DNA of 64,000 bases from Conus ventricosus (Eukaryota; Mollusca; Gastropoda; Neogastropoda; Conidae): assembly GCA_018398815.1 (NCBI GenBank), contig CM031604.1, positions 57,788,992 through 57,852,991 of the forward strand. The letters are read 5' to 3'. The position numbers and the translations under genes were made by a program. Within the stretch, counting starts at the first letter, position 1. Each line of letters begins with the position of its first letter. This document shows, in pieces, positions 26,393 to 41,257 of the stretch. The notes beneath the pieces are model-generated. The model saw only the letters and a list, made by a program, of their open reading frames with translations, made no database searches and was not told the origin of the DNA.

Positions 26393-27714
26393 GTGAGGAG
26401 GGTCCAAAAGGGCGGAAACGGAATAGGGTGGAGGTGCAGAAACGGGACGAAACTCGAACCCATTTTCAATATCACCTTTTTGGGAGATTCGTTATACGAC
26501 GGCATGTAGGCCTAGTGCCGCGAACCTCCGACATACAAGTCCCGCACAACTCACGGCCGTGAGCTGCTTTTAATTATAATTAATTCCTGGACTGCCCGTT
26601 TTATTTTTTTTTTCTTCTCCCCCGAAACGGCGATCAAAACAAGCCATAAACTCCTTGCTTCCATGCGGGTGGCTGGAGAACAGTGATTCAGCCAGCTCAC
26701 GTTTCATAACCTCTGAAATCGCTGCTTCCCCAGGGCAGTCTGTCTTGTCTCTTCCTCTGCTCTGTCAAACGTCGCCTCCCCCCCCCCCCCCCCCCCCTGC
26801 CGCAACCACATCTCTCCGCCCTCACACCCACATACACTTCCTCCTCATCTGCGGCGTGGGCGTGCGTGCGTGCATCATGCATGCGCACGTGCACGTGTAC
26901 GAGTGTGTGTGTCAGTGTGGTGTGGGTTACCAGTCATTAAACTATGTTCACGTTAGGTCATTACACTAAATGCGGGGCTGAATCAGTATACGTGAACATA
27001 AAAGAAAATCCTCAAAATAATGATACAATCCTATCCTTACACAAAATATAAAGTTAGGCGGAAAAAAACTATACTTCAGTTTACAAAAATAAACCACAAC
27101 AAACCAGAGAGCGAGGAGAGAGATAGAAGAGAGCGAGACAGAACAGACCAGACAACCACTAGACAATGTGGGAGTGTGGGGCGCATGGAAAGTAGGATGT
27201 GGGTGGGGGGGAGGGGGGGGGGGGGGTGGGAGGGGGGGGGGGCAGAAACGAGACAATAAGGGTAAAACACAATGAAGGTTACGATAACAAATAATGCATC
27301 AGGGAAGAAATAGTGGTGTGGAGAGGATGGTGTGAGACGAATCGATTACCTATCCCCCCCCTCCTCCCCCCCCCATCTCTAACCCTCCCCTCGTCCCCCA
27401 TGTGGTTCACGTTACCGCATTCGGCACTGAACAGACGGACATACCAGGACATACCAAGGCTTAACATCTTACAACTCTAACACAAAGCCTCTCCACCCCA
27501 TAAACTCCATCTTCTGACCACTGTCTCCCCGGCCCTACGGGTGACATATCGCCCGACTGACCACACCGCCGCCCATAAACTCATTGCTGGGCTTCTTCAG
27601 GGCTACTTAGCGGCTTAGTCGTCCGTGTTGTTAAAGGAATCGTGAAGTGACTCGGTAAACCACGCGTGCTTCAGACCTCGTGAGGGTGGCGAAGTCGTCA
27701 TTTGGAAGGCGATA

Positions 27715-27716
<2 letters not shown>

Positions 27717-27772
<56 letters not shown>

Positions 27773-27778
27773 GGGGGG
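27717..27778. repeat. Poly(G), 55 unbroken bases plus tail
   Basis: This is the longest uninterrupted homopolymer in the window (27717-27771), then T and six more G. Confidence 0.95.
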
Positions 27779-30365
27779 CCCGCGCACCTACGATGGTTCG
27801 TCCGAGTTTTTCTTTTAATCTCCTTTTCTCTTGATTGCTGCTTTCAACAGAATTGGTTTAATATCCGTGTTTTCCACTGGACATACTGCTTCCGAGGGTC
27901 CATTCTGTCTCTCTACTACAGTTCGTGAACGGTCATTTGCGAATTATTATTGTCAGCGTGGACATGTTTTTATTTATTGTCTTTCAGTGTAATTCTACTA
28001 AATGCCAATTAATCTGCTGCCAGTTCCCGGATCGAGAAGATACGATTTCATGGTATACAGACCACTTGCTGCCGCATACACCCATGCATTTCAGTATTAC
28101 TGGGCAGCCATTGCTGGCACAGCGCTACGATACCGCTTAACCTCAATGAATGAAGAGTGATCCGTACCGAGTGTGACGATGAATATAATAGTCATGTTAT
28201 CGATTACACAGAAATGCTATTTTCTGTATTCATCGTTGACCAAAGTTTGATTTTGGTTTCTCTTATGAACGGTTGTGGTGCGTTTGTTATTTTACTGTGG
28301 GTAGGTTTTGTTATCTTACTGGTTTAATTACTCGTGTCTTTCAAGTGTCCCCTATCTCTCTCGCCCCCTCCCCTATTTGCTGGGTGTATTGACATTGCTT
28401 ACTTCTAACCAATGTTCTTTCTATTTCCATTATTGCAGTCAATTTTTAATCACCGTAAAAACAAAAAAAAAAAAAAACATTTGTCAGAGGCAAAGGGCAA
28501 CCAAACTCAACAACAATTTGATTCTTCTCCGTCGCTTATCAGACCGCAGTCTCAAACAGCAGTGACAACAAGAAATAACCAGCCCCAACAACAAAACTCC
28601 CTTACCGAGTTTACCCGCCTCCCCAGCACCACACTGATAACGGGATTTGTACTGGTAAGCCACGCGTCTCCCGACCTGCGGTCCTAATCCCTTCAACAAG
28701 GTCCTTCTCCAGCTCCTGAGAAACCTTCGCGGCATCCACCCGCCAAAGATGAAGAGCCAGGCTTCCAAACACACGCCGAAACCTGGAGGCGGGCCGGACC
28801 CAGCCACCGTGGGCCAACATCAAAGGAAGACAATACCAAGCAGACGGCTGAAAGCGCCAAAGTCAACATGACGGCCACAACGCCTTGTGGCGATCGTCTC
28901 TGCTTTCCTCCACCTCGAAGTACCCTTCGGTCTACCGCCGCGGCCCTTTAAGTTGAAGGCAAACACCTTTTTGATGGACACATCTGACTGCAGGGTAGGA
29001 TCTTCTCCCCCCGCGCCGCAAAAGACATCCACCCGTGGGTGGACAGGTAAGGGCAGAGGGGTGTCGGTCAAGAGTCTCGCCAAGTCTGCCCTCCATCATT
29101 CTGCCACCCTCTTCTGTTCACCCGCCGCCTTCTCTGTGGTTTGCGCCGGAGAAGGGCGGCACGAGAGCAAAAGGACGGCGATGGAGACGTTGAGGGCTCC
29201 GAAGGGAGCAATCTATCCTCACAATGTCCGAGGTGTTCTACGTCATCACTTGCAGCGCCTTCGTCACGACACACTGACACGTCAAGCACGCGACTCCCCC
29301 TGCTTCTTGGCGAGCGCGAGCTCCAATCTGGGAGAGGAGGAGGGAGGGATTTGTCGGGTTTTTCATGCTGCCCCGTGTTTGTGTGGACAACGTCGCGAGG
29401 GATGGGACACTTTTCGACCTTCAAAAGAAGAGGTCCAAGAGAGAAAACAAACAAACCGGAAGAGACGTGTCCCACCTTGTTTGGTTCTAATCGTCAGAGG
29501 CGCCAACTTACAAGCGTCAGGCTGTCTCTTAACGCGCCATATCGCCGCCGTTCCAATTGCAAGTCGTCGACGAGTTACTCCGAGTTTGAAAAAATACCGC
29601 GTAAAGTGTAGACCAATCGGAGGATGTTTCTATTTATGGTGGACGGGAGGAAAGCGGGATGAGCTTGGGATGGTAAGAAGAGGGGTGGAGGAGGGAAGGG
29701 TAGAAGAGCGGCATTTAACCGGGAAAGATTTCTTATTGAATTCTAACCACTTTATGATGTCAACAATTGTATCAAAAACAAGCTAATCATAAAAGGGGCT
29801 GAACTGACTCTGGATTAACCATCGTGTGTGTGTGTGTGTGTGTGTGGGTGTGTGTGTGTGCGCGCGCGCGCGTCCGTGTTCATGTGTGTGCGTGCGGTTT
29901 GTGTCTGGCTACGCTATTAGTTCAATTCTGTGCATTGGCGCGAACTGGTGGGACCGTACACATTTCCTGGCCTTGCTCCTTTTCCAGTGCTCCCTGCGAC
30001 ATCCGTGACAACGCGTCTCTGCCACAGTGTGTACAAACGGACGTTATCCGCTACAAACATCCACAATGACCGCATAAAACAAACATCGAAACCGTCGTCC
30101 AATCTTAAAACGTTGCAGCACTCGACACCCTGATAAACGTGGTGGAACGGCCATGTTTTGTGTCGCATTGCGTTCTCAATAATGTACGCCATGAAATCCG
30201 ATTCATCCTCTTTTGTCCGCCGTATTAATATCGCAATAAATGTATGTGTCGGCCCGGGAGTGTAGAACGCTAACTAGAGGTGGTTCCCGCCGTTTATGGT
30301 TTCATTACAACACAGCCATAAACGAGTATATCAATATGAATATATTTGCTTTCCGTTTTTCGCTG

Positions 30366-30429
<64 letters not shown>

Positions 30430-30537
30430 ATGTAGTAATGGCATATTATGACATTGTAGACCCCGTTATGTGCGACAACAATATGTTAATATACGACCCG
30501 GTTTTCCTCTCGGTGAACTCTATCCAATATGCAGGTG

Positions 30538-30573
<36 letters not shown>

Positions 30574-32408
30574 ATTTGATATAGGATTATTTCTGTGAAA
30601 CAGAATTAAAACGTAAGAAAAATCAGTTTATTGATGGATTTGCCTACGGGCGTTTCAAAGGATGCACAATGAATGTGGAAGTTTTATGAAGTGAACCATC
30701 TTTGAAAATGAATCCTTTTGTCTATTTGTTTCTTTTGGGGAAGAGGAGCCTAACTAAACACCCCCCCCCCCCCCCCCTTTTTCTTTTTTTTTTCTTCTCT
30801 TTTTGTGTGTGTGTGTGTGTAAAGATGAAATTCGACCCCTCTTTTCGTCAGTCGCCAAGAACTTTACTGAATTCGACGAATGTAGGCATCCAACATATAT
30901 GTTGACATTCAAAGATGAGAGAGACAAAGATGAAAAATCAAAATGTTTAAAATAAGATGTTATTCGGCTTCTTTCTGTCTTTTTCCTTTCTTTTTTTTTT
31001 TTTTTTTGTTGTCTTTATTCTAAATCCACCTCATCCTTCACATAAATCTGATAATAACTGTCTTTCATGGCGGGAGGTTAAAAAATCTTATCTTGTTATG
31101 TCCAAGCATTACCTCTTTATTTTTCTCTGCTTTTCATGATTGACAAAGAGATCTACCTGATTTTCTTTTTACCCTTCATATGAATATTGATAGCTTTGTT
31201 GCTGGAGGTCGCGTGCTTGATTTTGTCCAAACCGATCGTAACTCATCACATGCTTGATTTTGCCCAATCGAGGCATTTATTCGTCATGTTATTTACAGCC
31301 AAGCCAATGAATTTTCCATCTTTTGGACAAATAAAATTGTTATCCTGTTAATGTGGCGGGGCTGTTTGTTTCGTTACCAGTATGCTGTTTTTATGGTCGA
31401 TGTCTTGTTGCTGCTCAGAACTTGCCCGTGCGTTTTTGGTTGTTCGCACCTTTGTTTTGTCGTCAATGCCTGGTGTTGGTCATTGTGGTGCGGGCGCGTT
31501 CTGTTTGGAGAGCCTGGACAATGGGGCGCAATCTCACAGGCGAAGACTTGTGCCATTCTCAAACAAAACTACAAAAGCAGGCCCGACAAAACTGTGTGAC
31601 CGTGTTTGTTTCTGAGTTCATTTGTTTGTTCGTTCTTTGTTTAATACTAATTTTTTAAAAAGTTCTGTGAACATGTGCTTAAATTTCGTTTGTAGTGTTA
31701 GCAACAAATGAATGCTGCACCTTTATTTACAGCGTGGACTTCTTGCGCGCGGATGCTTCGCTCCACGGTACACCGACTCGTAACTCTCAGACAAGTTCAT
31801 GTCATAGTCCCATTGTATGCGCAAAACGGCAGAAATACCACGCCCTTTGTCCAGTTTTGCGATCCCCAAGGTCATGCGCCCGTAGGTCCCTTTATGTACA
31901 TTTTCTTAAATGTTCAGTTATGCATCAAAACATGTTTACATACAATACTTGACAGTTTCACAAGTTTTTTTTTTCTTTCTTTTCTTGTTGCTGCTTGCTG
32001 TTGTGTCTTTGGATCGAGTACGTTATGTTAGTTATAACAGAACATAATTTGTCTGCGTGTTTTTTTGTTTGTTTTTTGTCCTTTTTATTTTTTTTATTTT
32101 ATTTAATTTTTTTTTGGGGGGGAGGGGGGGGGGGCTGATCTACTGACTACAAATGTAATTGCGCTTGGATATAAATATATTTGTCTGGGTTTCTTTTAGC
32201 TCAAAATTGTATTCCTTGTACTTGAGTTATTCCGCCCGCCGTGAACGTGTGGTTAAGCTGTCACAAAAATATAACTTTGAATTTATGGATAGATTTATGC
32301 AGGAGAAATACGTATTCGAGCGTAAGAAAGTGTAGTGTGGGGTGTGTGTGTGTGCCTTCGATTACCATTCTTTTCACTTCAATATCTGCTTTTCAACGCC
32401 GACAGCTA

Positions 32409-32726
<318 letters not shown>

Positions 32727-32885
32727 TCAGTATTGACACGAGCGGAGCAGATATTCGACAAAATAGTGCTTGACAGTCTAGCCACCCTTGACTATTTTAC
32801 AAAATAACACTCCTGCCAACGGTTTTTGGGGCTTTCGTTTTTTTCCCCTGTGACATGTTTCCCTCCTTTTCAACCTCTCTTCGCG

Positions 32886-32933
32886 CCCCCCCCCCCCCCC
32901 CCCCCCCCCCCCCGCTCTATCCCCCTTCCTTCC

Positions 32934-32969
<36 letters not shown>
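32886..32969. repeat. Two long poly(C) runs
   Basis: C runs of 28 (32886-32913) and 35 bases (32935-32969) with a pyrimidine-rich spacer, 340-430 bp upstream of the C-finger exon on the gene strand. Confidence 0.93.
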
Positions 32970-35080
32970 ACTCCATCGGCGTTTGAGAAAAGCGACCCAA
33001 GGTTGCAGGTAATATTATCACATAAGCGACCCCCGATCCCCCCCCCTCCCTCCCTTTCCCGCGCGTATCGCACCCCACCCACTCCCGCCTGTCGTCTCTG
33101 TGCTTGGAGTGGTTGTAAATTTGGAGTCGGGGTTTGCAAGGGTCTGCAGAAGTCAGGGGAAAGGGAATCGGTTACCTCAGAACAATGCAACGGGGCAGGG
33201 ATGGAAAGCAGCCAGACCTAAGACACAAGAAGCCGGAGCTTCCGGCGACCCTCCTCCCCATCCCAGCCCAACCCCACCCCCTCGGCTCGAATCTCGTCTG
33301 CCCCAGGTAAAACAGGGCTTGGTTGCCGTGGCGACTGTAATCCTTAAAATGGCAACAATCCCCCCGTCAAACTACCAGGTTGAGAGAGGGACGGGAGAAG
33401 TGCTTTTTTTTTCCTGTATTTCACTTTTTTCTTTTTGAACCAACGTTTCATTTTTTTTTTTTTGCGTCACATTTGTCACGCGCCGGAGCTTTGGGCGAGA
33501 CAAAAGGTAAAGGGGGGGGGGTGGAGGATGGGGGGGGGGGATGTTGGAGAGACTGAGCGCATCAGCTATATACAATATGGCGGTCAAGACCCCCCCCCCC
33601 CCCCCCCCCCCCCCCCCACCACCTCCCGCGCGCGCACGCCCGTGCGTCCTGTGTCTGCCTGGCGGACACAAAGAGCCATAAAGAGATGAATTATCCCCCC
33701 CCCACCCCACCCCACCAGCCCGCTCCGACGTGTGTTCTCTTCTACCACCACGACTACTACTACTAAGTACTCTCCCTTGACGTAATGATCATATACCTCA
33801 AGGCCGTGATAAATGGATACAATGGCGGGCGAGAAGGGTTGGGGGGTGGAGGAACGACCGAGAGCTGGAGCTGTCGGGAATAGGGATGAAGGTGAGATGC
33901 GACAAGAAGACGAGGAAAGGGCAGGATGGGGGAGGGAGTGATGGACAGACTTCAGACTTTTAACTGTCTCGAAAATCCACAAAGGTCTAGACTCTCTAGA
34001 CAAAACATGAGCGCGGATGATGAACGTATTCCTCTCTGTCTGTCTGTCACACACACACTCACCACTCTCTCTCTCTCCTCTCTCTCTCTCACTCTCTCTC
34101 TCACGCGCGACAGAGAAAGGGCGGAGAGAAAGAATTTAAGAACCACGGTCAATATGAATTCTCCTCTTAAGTTTTCAGCCAAATTGAATATTTCTTCTTT
34201 TTTTTTCTTAATTAACTTAGCGCTTTACGCCGTTCGTCAGTATGTTCGAACCGAGATATTCCAATTGCCTGGACCAAATAAACTTCACACAGACGTGAGC
34301 GTCTTCTCTAAAATGCGCACTCGAGTGTTTACCAATGGCATACCCCGTCCCCTTTCCCGCACACCATCAGCTCCCCACCCATCCTACACCTAAACTCCGA
34401 CTTTGAACACTGACCGGTAGCAAATCCCATTTTTTACGCCAGTCTTTTATTTAAAACAAACCAAACAAACAAACAAAACAGAAGAACGAAACTGCACAAA
34501 GCTGTCGTCTACCATTTATCTAGTAATCTACTATTATATAGTTATCGTCTCCTCTCTAATCCTGTTTGGGCTCCGAGGGAAAAGGCAATGATATGCGAAT
34601 TAACAGTGAAAACCCACAACCCGGAGCCAGCCAAACGAGTCCTAATAAGTTGCGTGTCTATGACCGTTAGAACCATGGACTGTATTCAAAACCGGGGGGG
34701 GGGGGGGGGGGGGGGGGGGGTTTTAAAATCTACACGACCCAAATTTGGAGTCGCTAATAGAATTATTTCAATGGATATTTTGCGCGCGCGCGCACGCACA
34801 ACACACTCCTCTCCACGCGTACTTCTCTCCCTTCTCCCCTTGGTTTTCCCGCTTGCATGATATTGTGGCGTCCCCGAGTGAAAGGGATGACGACCAGCGA
34901 CTGCAGAAGGCAATTTAATGGAAGAACAGCTTTATTGTGCAAACAAAACTTTATCACCCATATTACAACAGCAGCGCAAAAACAGGATAAGCGCGTGCGT
35001 CCTCTTGCTTTTCCAGCCTCTCCTCCCTCCCTCATCCCTCTTCTCGGCTTTATTAGTGTGATTCAATCGAAAATTGTTGT

Positions 35081-35364
35081 TTGGCTTATTATTGTTGTTT
35101 GGATTATTACCGCTCTCTGTGTGTGCTTTTCCAGAGAGAGAGAGAGGAGAGAGAGAGAGGGGGGGGAGAAAGTCTGAAAGGTAATTTCATTTTAGAGAGA
35201 GAGTCTGGAAAGGTAACTTCATTTGAGAGAGAGAGCGAGTCTGAAAAGATAACTGCATCTGAGAGAGAGAGAGGAGAGAAGAGAGAGAGTGGAAGGTAAC
35301 TTCATTGAGAGACATGGCGAGACATTTAAATTTGGCGAGGGGTAAGCGCCCGCGTGTGAAATTA

Positions 35365-35396
<32 letters not shown>

Positions 35397-35498
35397 GCTT
35401 GCATGTGCCCCATAACCCCTCTCGTGTTCCCTCTTTTGATTTACTTTCTTTTACTTTCTTTCAGTTTCACACGCAAGAAATGACTTCTTACAGTACAA

Positions 35499-35542
<44 letters not shown>

Positions 35543-36400
35543 AAAAAAAAAAAAAAAAAAAACGCACTGTACATGCACCTTCGCATGGGTTCGAAACGTT
35601 CCAGATTTTAAACAACAGCAAGAACAACAAAACACACAACCACAGCTGACAATAATTAATTTTCTCTCCGTGATATATTACCACTTAATATACTTTAAAA
35701 CACGCACACACACACACACACCACACACCATGAACGCAATCAGTCAAGAAGGGCATAAGGGAACACATTTTCAATAAAATCGCCGCCGCACCTTCTTCCC
35801 CCCCCGATCGTCCTCTCCCCCCCCACCATCCACCACCACCCCACACCGACCTAAAAAATAAACAAAAACAAAAATAAATAAACAGACAAAAGGTAAGAAA
35901 TAAAATGATAGACCAGCCCAATACTAAATAAGGAAGGTGTATCATTTCAAGAGAATGCAGCAGCTGAGGCGGGATAGGAAGGACAAGTAAAAGTTATTGA
36001 AGACAAGAATGAAGGGGGAGAACATGGAGGGGGGGGGGGGGGGGGGCAATAAGAAGATGAGGCAGAAGACTGAACGCAAGAGGCTTCTCTCTCTCTGATT
36101 TTAAAACAGGAAAGAGGAGAGACGGGGGGGAGCAAGACCAGTTCTCCCTCGCCCCGTCCCCCACTTCTCCCCCCCCCCCATCCCTGTCTCCCCTGTTTCC
36201 CCCTACCTCTCTTGGTTTGAAGAAGACAAATGAAGGGGGGCGAGAAAAAAAGCATCCCTCCCCCCATCACCCGCACCCCCCCCTTCTCCCCTTCCTCCCC
36301 CTGTCTTCCCTTGCACTCTGGTTTTTAAAAAGGGTGACACCCTGGTGTGGCCCTTTGCGGTCGGCTGGGCTATAAGGAAAAATTTCTTATCTTACTTTTT
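35081..36400 (+). repeat. Duplicated intronic block, copy A, ending in a SINE-like tail
   Basis: It begins near a TTATTATTGTTGTT word and TGTGTGCTTTTC followed by GA repeats and GGTAACTTCATT words. It ends with TGGTGTGGCCCTTTGCGGTC and GGCTGGGCTATAAG (36332-36378), then CTTAT-like repeats. The same order recurs in copy B about 1.2-1.7 kb downstream. Copy A carries an extra long poly(A) tract at 35502-35562. The tail looks like the 3' end of a SINE-type retroposon. Confidence 0.6.
35502..35562 (+). repeat. Poly(A), 40 + 20 bases with one C
   Basis: A run of 40 A, one C, then 20 A. It is compatible with a retroposon tail inside copy A of the duplicated block. No clear target-site duplication was found by eye. 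Confidence 0.9.
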
Positions 36401-36755
36401 CATCTCTGATTTTTATCAGTGCAAGACGCCTTTGCTCTGGCCTGACTTTTCTGGTAGTTGGTGTTTCCAGGTCTGGCGGCGGTCCAGGGTGACTCCAGGT
36501 AAGTTGGGGTGTCTTCGTGCTGGAGTTCATGGGAGTTGATCTTAAGGTGGCCTTTTGTTCCAGGCTTGATAGGGAGAGATGGTGTAGGTTGCTTCGCTCA
36601 TTGATCTTGACCTGCCTTTGTTTGTCCAGGCTTCTATTTCCCGAGGGCCATTTTCAGTCTGTAATTGGCAGTAGAAAGATGCTCTTCGCTGCACCTATTC
36701 AAGATCATCAGCTAGATTGCACCTGACGTTCTTGGCAGTCTGTGGATGATGTCTT

Positions 36756-37590
36756 ATGTTTGGTTATTATTGTTGTTAGGATTATTGCGTCTTGTGTGTG
36801 CTTTTCAGAGAGAGAGAAGAAAAGAGAGAGGATGAAGAGAGAGAAAGAAGTCGCAAGAACTTCATTTACAGAGAGACGAGCTGACAAGATAACTTCTCTC
36901 CGAAGATATGATAAGAGTAGAGACTTAGAGAGAGAGTAGTGTGACGCTAACTTCCATTGAGAACATGGCAGAAATGAATTTGGAGGGGCAACGCCTCGTA
37001 ATCGTGCGATTTTACCCCCACACCTCCCCACACCACACACCACCACACCATGCACACACCCTCAAAAATATACCATTTTATAATTTAATAACATCTACAG
37101 TTAAGACAAAAGATGACTTCCCTTAAATAAGGAACAGCAAAAAGAAAAAACAAATACAGAACGCCTGTACATGACTGACAATAAAGTTTGAAGTTACAGT
37201 TTGAAGGAAACAGAAGGAGAGAGCAGGGGGGGATGGAATGAAAGATGAAGTAGACTGAACGAAAGGTCTGATTAAAATAGGAAGGGGGAGAGGGGGGGGG
37301 CAAGACAGAGCGAGTACTGACCAGGCCTCTCCCGATTCTATCCGAAAGAAGAGCCGTGGGCGCAACGCAGTCTCCTCTCCCGTTCGCAACTGCCCCATCA
37401 TGTGGGCCCTGAGCAATAACTCTTGGTTCAAACACAAGATGAGAGGTGGGCTAGAATGAGCGTCTCTCCACCTTCCTCCCCGTCTGTTCCCATTGCATCT
37501 CTGGTTTTAACGTGGTGACAGCCCTGGTGTGGCCCTTTGCGGTCGGCTGGGCTATAAGCAACATCTTATCTTATCTTTGCATCTCTGGAT
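36756..37590 (+). repeat. Duplicated intronic block, copy B, ending in a SINE-like tail
   Basis: The start words match copy A (TTATTATTGTTGTTAGGATT, TGTGTGCTTTTC, GA-rich, AACTTCATT). It has the same end word (37511-37563) followed by CTTATCTTATC. It is shorter than copy A. The two are diverged direct repeats. Confidence 0.6.
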
Positions 37591-37648
37591 TTTTAAAGAA
37601 GTATAAATGAGAGGTGGAGGTGAAAGAACCCTCTCTCTCTCTGGGCTT

Positions 37649-37712
<64 letters not shown>

Positions 37713-38237
37713 ACAGACAGAGAGACAGACAGAGAGCAGACAGACAGGGGAGAGGTTGGGTGGGTAGATAGGCTATATGTATCTCTCACCCCCTCACTGA
37801 GGTTAAAAGAAAAGGGGAAAAAAAGTTGGGGGGGGGGGGGGGGGAGAAAGACGGAACTCTCACATTCTCCCTCCCTCTCCCGGTTTAAAAGAGAGGAGGA
37901 AAGAAAAAGAAGGCTCCCCCCCCCCCATGGACCTGGCCTACCCCAAGCCAGACAGGGGCCGGGTGGGAGCAGGGAGGTGAGTGTCAGAGTACTCTGTCAT
38001 TAGGCTCGGCTCACCCCGGCTAGGTTTTCAAGTCCTAGCGTCAGCTTGGCTACCCGCCTAAACCCCCACCCTATAGCCCCCTCTCCCGTCCTCTCATCCC
38101 CCCCATTCCTTCCTCTCAATCACTTTTCTATCCCCTCCCATCCCTTCTTCGTCCTACCGCCGTCTTCCACCTCCTCCCTCCCCCATGGCCCCTGCCATCC
38201 TCCACCCGGCTGTGAGTGATTGTAGCTGTGAGGGGCG

Positions 38238-38295
<58 letters not shown>

Positions 38296-38458
38296 ATGTA
38301 TGTGTGTGTGTGTGTGTGTGTGTGTTGTGTTGTGTGTGGTGTGTGTTGCGGGCGAGCGGCGGCGGCGCGTGTGCGTGCGTGCGTGTGTGTGTGTGTGTGT
38401 GTGTGGGGGGGGGGGGGGGGTGCACGCGCGCGCGCGCGCGCGTATGTCAGCAAGTATC
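38238..38458. repeat. GT/GC-rich compound microsatellite
   Basis: A long GT tract (38238-38290), further GT tracts, a G run at 38405-38420 and a CG tract at 38424-38442. The open frames here are only Cys/Val or His/Thr repeats. Confidence 0.93.
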
Positions 38459-41208
38459 TGCATCCCTGTGCGATATCTATACTCGCGTCAACGGTGCAAG
38501 TAAGTTGTTTCCGAGTCTCTGTGTGATTTACTTAGCGCCAAGTACAGGCTATTCTCCTCCAATTCCAAGTCTCTGTGCGATTTACTTCAATGGACAGATT
38601 AATATACACACAACACACACAGTTCTATCTCCCTCAAAACAAAACACACAGAGAGTTTCATGCTCTTCTCCCTCCCCCCTCTCACTCACTCACACACACA
38701 CACACACACACACACACCCGTGTGTCTCCTCGGTACTGGCCACAACTCGTATCACACTATAGTGTGTAGAAGGAGGGGCTTCGATCTTCAATTGATTTGT
38801 GAAAGCTGAACACACTGTGCGACTTCCAATGACGGTAACAAAAATGGAAGGGGGGGGGGGGGGGAGGTAGAGAGAGGACCATAGAGGGAGTGGTAAGTTT
38901 GAGAGAGAGAGTCTCATTCACATTCCATTTCTAACTACTCTTTATGGAATTGATACCGCATCAAGACTTCACCATAGTCATTCTTTCGCAACATATCCCA
39001 GCACAGAGTCAAGTATGGCGCGCGCGCACACACACACACACAAGCATTTACTCGCTCATGAGAAGGGTATAAGGGAGAAACGAAGGCCTCAACCCAGGTC
39101 GTACAGATCCTGATCCTGATGTTCTGATCCGGATCCTCACCATAGCTTCGTCCCTGGGCCATGTTCAATCTTTCCACCAATTTAAAAAACATCGATTCGA
39201 CAATCTTCAAGAGACATTGCTAGAGGCTTCCACATCCACCTTTGACCGGACGAAAGATATGAACAGTTATGTCTCTGATCGGGATCTGAACCAAACGTCC
39301 TTGGGTCGTCTTGGTGGAAATACAACACTACCTCTTCGGCAAAGAAAACGAGTCATAACAAATAATAGGCAGATGCAATCAACTGCGTGACTTAAACGAC
39401 AAGATAATTACAAGATTACAGATAATTACTTCAGGCCAGTTCAGTCAATCTTGTAAGCATGATTTCCAATTACCTTTTTAATTCAACGTGTTAGCAATGA
39501 AACAATCATTACTGCCCTCCCCCTCATACCTTTTTTACACGATTAAAAACGAATGGTGTAAGGACAACACGGGAACTGATTAGCACGTAAAAGACACGCT
39601 AATAATCTTCGACTACAAAAACTGTATACATGAACTGTACGTGCATAACCTGTCTAATGTATGCTGTTGTCTGGGTTTAATTCGATTAATGAATATTTGC
39701 AGGAAGCTTGAAACACCAACAGGTTATGCATTGGTACATTGGTGGTGAAGATTTTGCTGTGGTTTTTTGTTTTCTGTCTTCCTCCACACTGTTCGCAGAA
39801 AGATATTCGACACCCCCCTTTCTTTCTTTCCTGTATGACTCGCGCAAGCCACGCAGTTAAAATACCAGCATAATTACATACTGGGAAAGAAATTCTGTCC
39901 CTCCTCTCACAACGACACAATAACAAAACAAAAAAATACATCCGCTTCTGATCAATGCTGTCGGTAAATTTTCTCTCGTGTTGTCACTTTTTTTTTCTTT
40001 TTCATTTTCATTTTCATAAAATCGCCGTTTTACTGCACAAGTGTATGTAGACCATCCAGAACTGGATTGAAAAAAAAAAGCATATACACTTTGGCGTTTT
40101 ATGCATATGTAAAAGAAAAGGAAAAATTCTCTCTCTCTCTCTCAAGTTCCACGCTACTACCAAAGCGAAGAATATGAGCTACTGCATAACGATGTGCATG
40201 CAGTTAGTGGACAAACGAAGTAGTGTAGAATGATAATTGCTAACGCCCCGTCACAGAGATTGGGCAGCGAGGTTAGGGGTTGGTGGTGGGAAGTGTGCTG
40301 TGTCACACAGTGTACTTCAGTCTAAACCCCCTAGCTCCCTCGCAGTCCGGTGGACAGATTCCGACAGGCCACAGGATCCAGTATATTAGAAAAACGAACG
40401 CGCGCACACACACACACTGTCATGTGCACCATATTAAGTGCACGTTTGAAAAACAAAATTCCCCCCCTCCCTTTTTTTTTCCATTCATCATTAAAAGCTA
40501 CTTTTAGACTCTTAAATCGATGGTCCCTTGTGTTAGAAGGTCAAAATGTAGACAAAGGTAGTTTATGGTTCCACTCACACTCCCTTAGAGGGTCAGTGAT
40601 TTAGGGAGTGCAGTGCAACTAAAGCGTGATTTTGACTTAACTGCAAGAAAAGCGTGATTTTCGCCCGAGATAGGATAACAGTGCTCACAGGCTGACTAAG
40701 ACAGCAGTCCAGTGTCAGCAGAGGAGTTCGAGAGAGAGAGACAGACTGGCCTCAACTGTGCTAATATTTTATTGGGTTGTGTTTTAGAGGTGCTATACGG
40801 GAGTCATCCTCACCTCTGTAGTCAAACGTTTAATTGTAAAATAAGGCATTGAATTGCCAGTATAGGCCTAAACGTGACAACGAAATGGTAAGCATAAAAA
40901 ACACATAGGTTTCCTGATGATTTTGGAAGTGTATGCTAATTTTTTTATGAAATGTTGTGAGAGAAAGACAAAGTGGTGAACGAAATTTCTGAGAAATAAT
41001 TGAAACATTGTTGTAATATCCTTTACAAAAAGGGTTAAGATACATAAGAACTCCAAAGGGAAACTGTCTCCTAATGAGAAGAAAGGTTGAATGCGGGAGA
41101 TTGTGTAAGACTGCGAGTTAAAGTTGGAGTTAGGGAAATTAAATTTGTATGACAATATCATTTTCTCTCTTGTGTCTGTCTGTCACTCCAATGGTAACTC
41201 ACCCCTTT

Positions 41209-41213
<5 letters not shown>

Positions 41214-41256
<43 letters not shown>
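41214..41256. repeat. CA microsatellite
   Basis: About 42 bp of uninterrupted CA. Confidence 0.95.

Positions 41257-41257
<1 letters not shown>

Noticed and set aside
38120..38526. His/Thr-rich and Cys/Val-rich frames
   Set aside because: They are translations of GT/CA microsatellites.
39265..39345. B-box-like GGTTCAGATCC on the minus strand
   Set aside because: No A box or acceptor-stem pairing could be drawn, so not called a tRNA.
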